Source of the DNA: Pycnococcus provasolii
Lineage: Eukaryota > Chlorophyta > Pseudoscourfieldiophyceae > Pseudoscourfieldiales > Pycnococcaceae
DNA: 64,000 nucleotides
Assembly: GCA_938743325.2 (NCBI GenBank)
Contig: OW568879.1
Coordinates: 186,001 to 250,000 of the forward strand
Reading direction: 5' to 3'
Shown piece after piece: positions 59,862 through 64,000 of the stretch. Positions within the stretch are counted from its first letter, which is position 1. Each line of letters opens with the position of its first letter. The translations under genes were made by a program, and so were the position numbers. Under the pieces are notes generated by a model. That model was not told where the DNA came from. It ran no database searches and saw only the letters and a program-made list of their open reading frames with translations.

Positions 59862-61039
59862 CCGAGTAGTACATACTTCTTAGCACAACACGCGCGAAGC
59901 CGCGAACGAGGTGACGACTAACGACGCACGTCAACTGCACCCACGGGGGAAGTTCCGACCTAAACTTCAAAGCTGCCCGACCGGGATCCCCAAACTCCCC
60001 CCCTCCTAACAGAGCAATTAACAAAGGCTAGTATGGATCCCCGGGAGTGGAGTAGGAAGGGCACGTTGCGCATAATAACGTGGCCAGCAGCGCAACCAGC
60101 CCTAACCCCCAGGCAGCCAGGGGTTCCCAAGAAGACTACCGGGTACTGCACTGCGATCCCGGAATCCTGCACGCAAACACACTACCCGGTACACGAAACC
60201 TTTCCCCCCGGGCGGAGGTAGGAAGTACCACCCTGCAGCCACTCGCGGTGACGTTTGCCAACCACGGGATCCCTTTCGCCGGAGGTTCGCGTGGAGGGGC
60301 AAGCAAACCTGTCCCTGATCTCCCACTAGAGCCCCCCCGGGCGGGGGAGCCTCAGGCGTCAGGCGTCAGGTGTCACTGTCCCTGTGAGGTGTCTTAAGAA
60401 ACCCCTGGCTTTCGTGGCTCAAGGGTCGTTTCAATCAGCGCTTAAGGCTTAAGGCTCCGTTGGCTTAAGCTCCGTTAAGGTCGCTTCATAAGGTCTCCTT
60501 AAGGTGCGCTTAAGGACGCACACTATACAATTATTTATTCTTGTACATATTTATTTTTGCAGTCACAAGTGTTCTTCCTGTGTCGCTCGCAGTGTCTTTG
60601 TGTGTGTGTCATAGAGCTTTTTAGTGAGTATTGCTACTGCACCTGTAGCAATACAGTCCGCCTTTCGTGTTTCTTTGTTCTCAACAGTTTGCGACCTTGC
60701 CGTGTGCCCCGTGGGTTCCGCGCGCGGCGTAAGTAAGTAAGTAAGCGCGACTACTATTTTTGTCTTACGTTTCGCTCTTGACGACAGAAAGTCGGGTGGT
60801 GAGTGAGACTCACCTCACATCACCTCACGCAACGGCCTCGGGCGACGTGCTTGTCGGGCACGATTTCAGATCGCACAGAGGAGGCTGCGGCGGCGCCGGC
60901 TGCGCACGACGCGCCGGCGCCCAGAACGACCCAGGAAAACAACACTGTCGGACTGCTTGAGGCGCGCGCAAGACGCCTGACGGCTGGGGACAGCTTCAGA
61001 ACAACGCGCGTGTACTTGCCTCGAAACTCAATACGTATC
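59862..61039. other. Long intergenic region, repeat-bearing
   Basis: 1,178 bases. Contents: a GACCGGGATCCCC motif near 59,980 like that at 51.4 kb, a CCCCAGGCAGCCAGGGG near-palindrome at about 60,107-60,124, CAGGCGTCAGGCGTCAGGTGTCA near 60,352, a CTTAAG/GCTTAAGG-dense stretch (60,390-60,520), GTAAGTAAGTAAGTAAG at 60,730-60,746, and a GTGTGTGTGT tract. The GTAAGT run followed by a pyrimidine-rich CAG near 60,787 could mark a 5' UTR intron of the next gene. Confidence 0.45.
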
Positions 61040-62305
61040 ATGGACATCGACCAGCCGAGCACGCTTCGAGCGAGAAGCGAAACAGAGGCGGGTACAGCTA
61101 GCTCAGGCACAGTCATACAGTCTCTTGCACCCGCGAAATCGTGCTGCTGTGGATGCACGCTTCGTTCTGGCATACAGCTTGCAAGCCTCTTCGAGCTCAT
61201 CACGGGTTCCGTGCAAGTGTTCGTCTACTTGAGATATCTTGGACAGGGCGCGGTGACCAACTCTCGGGCATCTCCACCTCCGCCGCCGGGCGGCGGCTCT
61301 CCGAGCGAAACTGCTGAGAACTGGCCAGTTTGGCTCGCGGTGGTTGCGCTCTTCGTGTCGGCATACACGTGCGTGGTTGGCGGATATGGCCTGCGCGCGA
61401 CCAATACCTACCTCGCGACACACCAGCCTGAGCGCTTAACCAACGCAGCTAAGAACTACTGCCACATCGTCACTGGCAAGCTCATCCTGTACGTTACCAC
61501 CGCGGTGCTTCAGAACGAGTTTGACAAGCAGTCTGCTGGCGCGAGCACTGCCACGCTCATTCTGTTCAGTCTGTGGTACGCGTACTTGTGGTACATCGCA
61601 TGGAGCTACTGGAAGTGGCTGCTCGAGTGTGAGTCGCTTCCCCTGAGCGTGCGCAATGCCCTGCAGCGCAGCGAGCTCATTCAAGCTGCCCCACCCGCTC
61701 AGGAGATGGCGCGCTTGAACGACTCGAATACAGCCTTTGGCATCCCGTGCGATAATGAGGGACTTGGTGGCGGATGGTCCAACACGCCGTACGACGGTAG
61801 CGGCGGCGTTCTCGTCGTGCGTTTGGGAACGCTGCCGAGCGACCATAGAGCTGACGGAGCAGGGACGACGGCGACGACGTCGTCGTCGTCGTCCGGGGAA
61901 CAGGCTGGCGCAGATGCACAGAGACGCGACGGCGACGGTGGCGAGGTGTCCGTGGATGTGGACGGCGAACCTGAGCCACCGCCGCCAAGTTTTGACCCAT
62001 TTGTGCAGCCAGCGGCGAGTTGGCGCGGCGTGCCTGTTGGGATGCCTGTGGAGTGGCGCGATCCGCCGGACGTCATTGGGCAACCGTACACATCATGGCC
62101 TCCCGATGCGGCTGAGGCGAGACCGCGGGACGACGAGGTTGTGCTCGGCTGTCCACGCTTCCCTCCCACCTCAATCGCCTCCGGTGGCGCTTCCTCCGAG
62201 CAGCCTGAGGCTCAGAGAGTGCCGCAGGTACGTCGAGTTCAAAGCCGACGTTCTGGCGTCGGCTTTGATCCCGATCGCCTCGTCGGACGGCCATTCGCCA
62301 TTTAA
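61040..62305 (+). CDS. Four-helix membrane protein with CCCGC..SG motif, function unknown
   Basis: 421 residues from ATG 61040 (the frame continues open upstream to 60803 without an ATG). Residues 30-45 contain CCCGCTLRSG, immediately before the first helix (IQLASLFELITGSVQVFVYL). The second helix comes after a Pro/Gly-rich loop (WLAVVALFVSAYTCVVGGYG), the third at GKLILYVTTAVL, and the fourth is aromatic (LILFSLWYAYLWYIAWSYWKWL). A Cys-rich patch followed by S/T-G and four helices recalls a common protist four-TM family (LAPTM/tetraspan-like in look), where the cysteines are probably palmitoylated. The C-terminal ~200 residues are acidic, Ser/Pro/Gly-rich and probably cytosolic, with DPFVQPAASWRGVPVGMP and PPSFDPF motifs. 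Function not assigned. Confidence 0.7.
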   Translation: MDIDQPSTLRARSETEAGTASSGTVIQSLAPAKSCCCGCTLRSGIQLASLFELITGSVQVFVYLRYLGQGAVTNSRASPPPPPGGGSPSETAENWPVWLAVVALFVSAYTCVVGGYGLRATNTYLATHQPERLTNAAKNYCHIVTGKLILYVTTAVLQNEFDKQSAGASTATLILFSLWYAYLWYIAWSYWKWLLECESLPLSVRNALQRSELIQAAPPAQEMARLNDSNTAFGIPCDNEGLGGGWSNTPYDGSGGVLVVRLGTLPSDHRADGAGTTATTSSSSSGEQAGADAQRRDGDGGEVSVDVDGEPEPPPPSFDPFVQPAASWRGVPVGMPVEWRDPPDVIGQPYTSWPPDAAEARPRDDEVVLGCPRFPPTSIASGGASSEQPEAQRVPQVRRVQSRRSGVGFDPDRLVGRPFAI

Positions 62306-63312
62306 TAGGGTGTCCATATATTTGGGAAATCAAATGTAATAGTTATAATTTCCTTTCACCTTAACAGGACTTGCCAATGTTCCGACTGCCCACTTCATCA
62401 CTGAATAATAAAGGCACCACTACATACTGTCTGCCCATAACAACGATCGGATACAACTGCCCACAAACGGAGGTGATAGAACACACGCTCGCAAGTCACA
62501 ACCTGCGCCACCAGCGCCATAAATCCGCCATTAATAATTTATAACGGTGATCGCCCGTTCTACGATAGTAGGATTCATTTTGATCATACTGATTGTCGGG
62601 GCCCATGATATATCACATCGGCAACCCCTCCATGTTTTTTCCCCGGCCCCACTCAATGCCCCCCGTATCGTATCTAAGGTTAGTTTCCGCCCCGACCTGA
62701 ACTCTGGTTATAACAAGCAAGTTGCAACTTGCAAGCAGGAATCCGCCTGGCAAGGTTGCATGTAAAGGCCTTTCCAACAGGCCTTTCCAAGCCTCAGGCA
62801 GTCAACCTAGGCAGTCAAGCAGGCAGGCCGTCTTGTGTCACGCCGAAGAACGGCGAGGGAGGGAGGCGAAGATCGGCAGTCAGGAGGTGGCCTCCCACAG
62901 TCTTCTCATCAGGGAAACCTTTCGAAGTAGTTAGACTAAGGTTAGGAAGGACCGTCTTACACGTGCTCCTCCCTCCCTGGCACCTGGCCGACTGACTGGT
63001 CAGTTCTACCGTACCCTTCTAAGTTTACCTATCAACGGAACCAACAAAGTCGTCCCTGTTCTCTTTCCAAACGCCAAACGGCAAACGCCACGGACCCACC
63101 CTGTTCTGTTTGGGTTTTGGCTTTTTGGGACAAAACCCGTTCTCGAAAAGTTCGTACACGCACACACGGCACACGGCACACGCGCGCGTGTTTTTTAAGA
63201 CAATAATAAGTACAGTCGACTGTCTTCTTGCTCTCTCTCTGCGTCTGCGTCTGCGTCTGCGTCGTACTGACTGTTCAGTACACAGGTTGGTTCGTCGCTC
63301 GCTCTTCGTTTT
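62306..63312. other. Intergenic region with palindrome and short repeats
   Basis: 1,007 bases without a supported gene. A perfect 16-bp palindrome GCAAGTTGCAACTTGC at 62717-62732, direct repeats AGGCCTTTCCAA at about 62,765-62,790, a GTCAACCTAGGCAGTCAAGC stretch, and CTCTCTCTCTGCGTCTGCGTC just before the next start codon. Confidence 0.5.
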
Positions 63313-64000
63313 ATGAGTCAGCAGCACGGTCGCTTGTTGACGCCCTCGGCGCCGCCAGTGCCAGGCTCGGCGCCACCCCTGGGAGGGACCAGGAAAAAGA
63401 CGGACAAGCAGGGACAGGGACAGGGCGTGTTCAAGCTCAGGCGCGCCGCGCTCAACGCACAGCCTGAGTCGAGGAACGTCGCGAGGCCGCAAAGGTACAT
63501 ACCGCCACCCCAGACGACGCGAATAACCACGGCGGATACACAAAAGAATGATGAGACGACAAACGAACCTTCTTCAAATACACCACGAGACTTCGTTTTC
63601 CACGAAAACTTCCTGCAGGAGACCGGCGTCCTGCGACGAGAGCACAGAATACAGGCGGACGTCGCCGTCAACACGTCACTTGCGCTCGCATCTGCAGCGG
63701 CCGCGGGTGTGACGACACCGAGAGATGGCGTGGCAACCAAGCGGGTGGTGGCCGTTAGGCCATTCACACCCAGAGAGGCAGCGACGGCGACGACCACAGA
63801 ACCAACAACAGGCAGCCACCGACCGGCGCCGCCGTCGACACCACGGCCCGGCCACTCATCAGTGACGTCGTCGCCAAGACTTGGCAGGACCAACGTCAAT
63901 GTGCCAGCACCAGCAACAAATGAGCTGGGGTCGACAGCAAGAGAGCTTCAAGCACGAAGGAGGGCAGAATCGCTGAGAGCGAGGGATGCGCAGGAGGACG
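63313..64000 (+). CDS. 5' part of an unrecognised gene, runs off the window
   Basis: A frame open from ATG 63313 to the window edge (229 codons, no stop). The protein start is MSQQHGRLLTPSAPPVPG; it is Pro/Thr/Ser/Ala-rich and mostly disordered-looking, with a more conserved-looking block at about residues 93-125: PRDFVFHENFLQETGVLRRE then AVNTSLALASAAAAG. The end of the visible part (ARELQARRRAESLRARDAQE) is a charged helix or coiled-coil beginning. No family is recognised; the FVxENxLxx-like block resembles short motifs seen in some ciliary proteins, which is only an impression. Confidence 0.55.
   Translation, partial: MSQQHGRLLTPSAPPVPGSAPPLGGTRKKTDKQGQGQGVFKLRRAALNAQPESRNVARPQRYIPPPQTTRITTADTQKNDETTNEPSSNTPRDFVFHENFLQETGVLRREHRIQADVAVNTSLALASAAAAGVTTPRDGVATKRVVAVRPFTPREAATATTTEPTTGSHRPAPPSTPRPGHSSVTSSPRLGRTNVNVPAPATNELGSTARELQARRRAESLRARDAQED

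Noticed and set aside
1-64000. CRISPR arrays, rRNA, tRNA, retroelements
   Set aside because: No regular direct-repeat/spacer arrays, no rRNA stretches, no tRNA with convincing box A and box B, and no reverse-transcriptase or integrase motifs were found by eye. Small RNA genes could still be missed without a covariance-model search.

Overview
This 64 kb window is nuclear DNA of a unicellular photosynthetic eukaryote that builds, or once built, a flagellum. The grounds are a canonical IFT52 gene, plastid-type genes (a pheophorbide a oxygenase-family Rieske protein, an atypical SDR with a bipartite transit/Tat-like leader, and a plastid-type split-barrel flavoprotein with a DUF2470-like tail), poly-Ser/Gln/Asp tracts, and dense genes on both strands with few short introns. 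I could place four introns (about 76 to 218 nt, GT..AG). TTAGGG/CCCTAA arrays sit inside the chromosome, so the telomere repeat is probably TTAGGG. A prasinophyte-like green alga fits best, but this is inference; a stramenopile or haptophyte alga is not excluded.

Layout. 0-11 kb: an unrecognised multipass membrane protein, aconitase, a long-chain acyl-CoA synthetase and an MFS transporter. 11-16 kb: an orphan C-terminal half of a class III nucleotidyl cyclase abutting a GT29 sialyltransferase-like gene, then IFT52. 16-25 kb: the SDR, then a head-to-head methionine pair (O-acetylhomoserine sulfhydrylase / homoserine O-acetyltransferase), then a bestrophin-like anion channel with a large acidic insert. 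25-33 kb: a BTB/BACK pseudogene fragment, a large LRR protein, acetyl-CoA synthetase and a small spliced OB-fold protein. 33-46 kb: an unknown protein, then a Rieske oxygenase flanked by two genes that share two undescribed domains, then a 1,442-residue ankyrin protein with repeated W-x-x-F segments. 46-55 kb: a small unknown protein, an ACT-CBS-kinase fusion, a nuclear-looking unknown, the split-barrel flavoprotein and a spliced FUT8-like fucosyltransferase. 55-64 kb: a 1,239-residue protein with five RRx(S/T)-centred repeats, an AT-rich ORF of uncertain origin, a membrane protein and the 5' part of a further gene.

Functional links. The two methionine genes catalyse consecutive steps (homoserine to O-acetylhomoserine to homocysteine) by the fungal/bacterial route rather than the plant O-phosphohomoserine route. 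Acetyl-CoA synthetase, acyl-CoA synthetase and aconitase are central carbon/lipid enzymes without an evident operon-like link. GT29- and GT23-type enzymes suggest a Golgi able to make elaborate glycans.

The strongest candidates for undescribed biology are the shared-domain pair around the Rieske gene (34.5-40.6 kb), the RRxS-V-N-x-A-N repeat protein (55.5-59.2 kb) and the ACT-CBS-kinase (46.8-49.1 kb). I saw no CRISPR array, rRNA, convincing tRNA, or retrovirus/LTR element.
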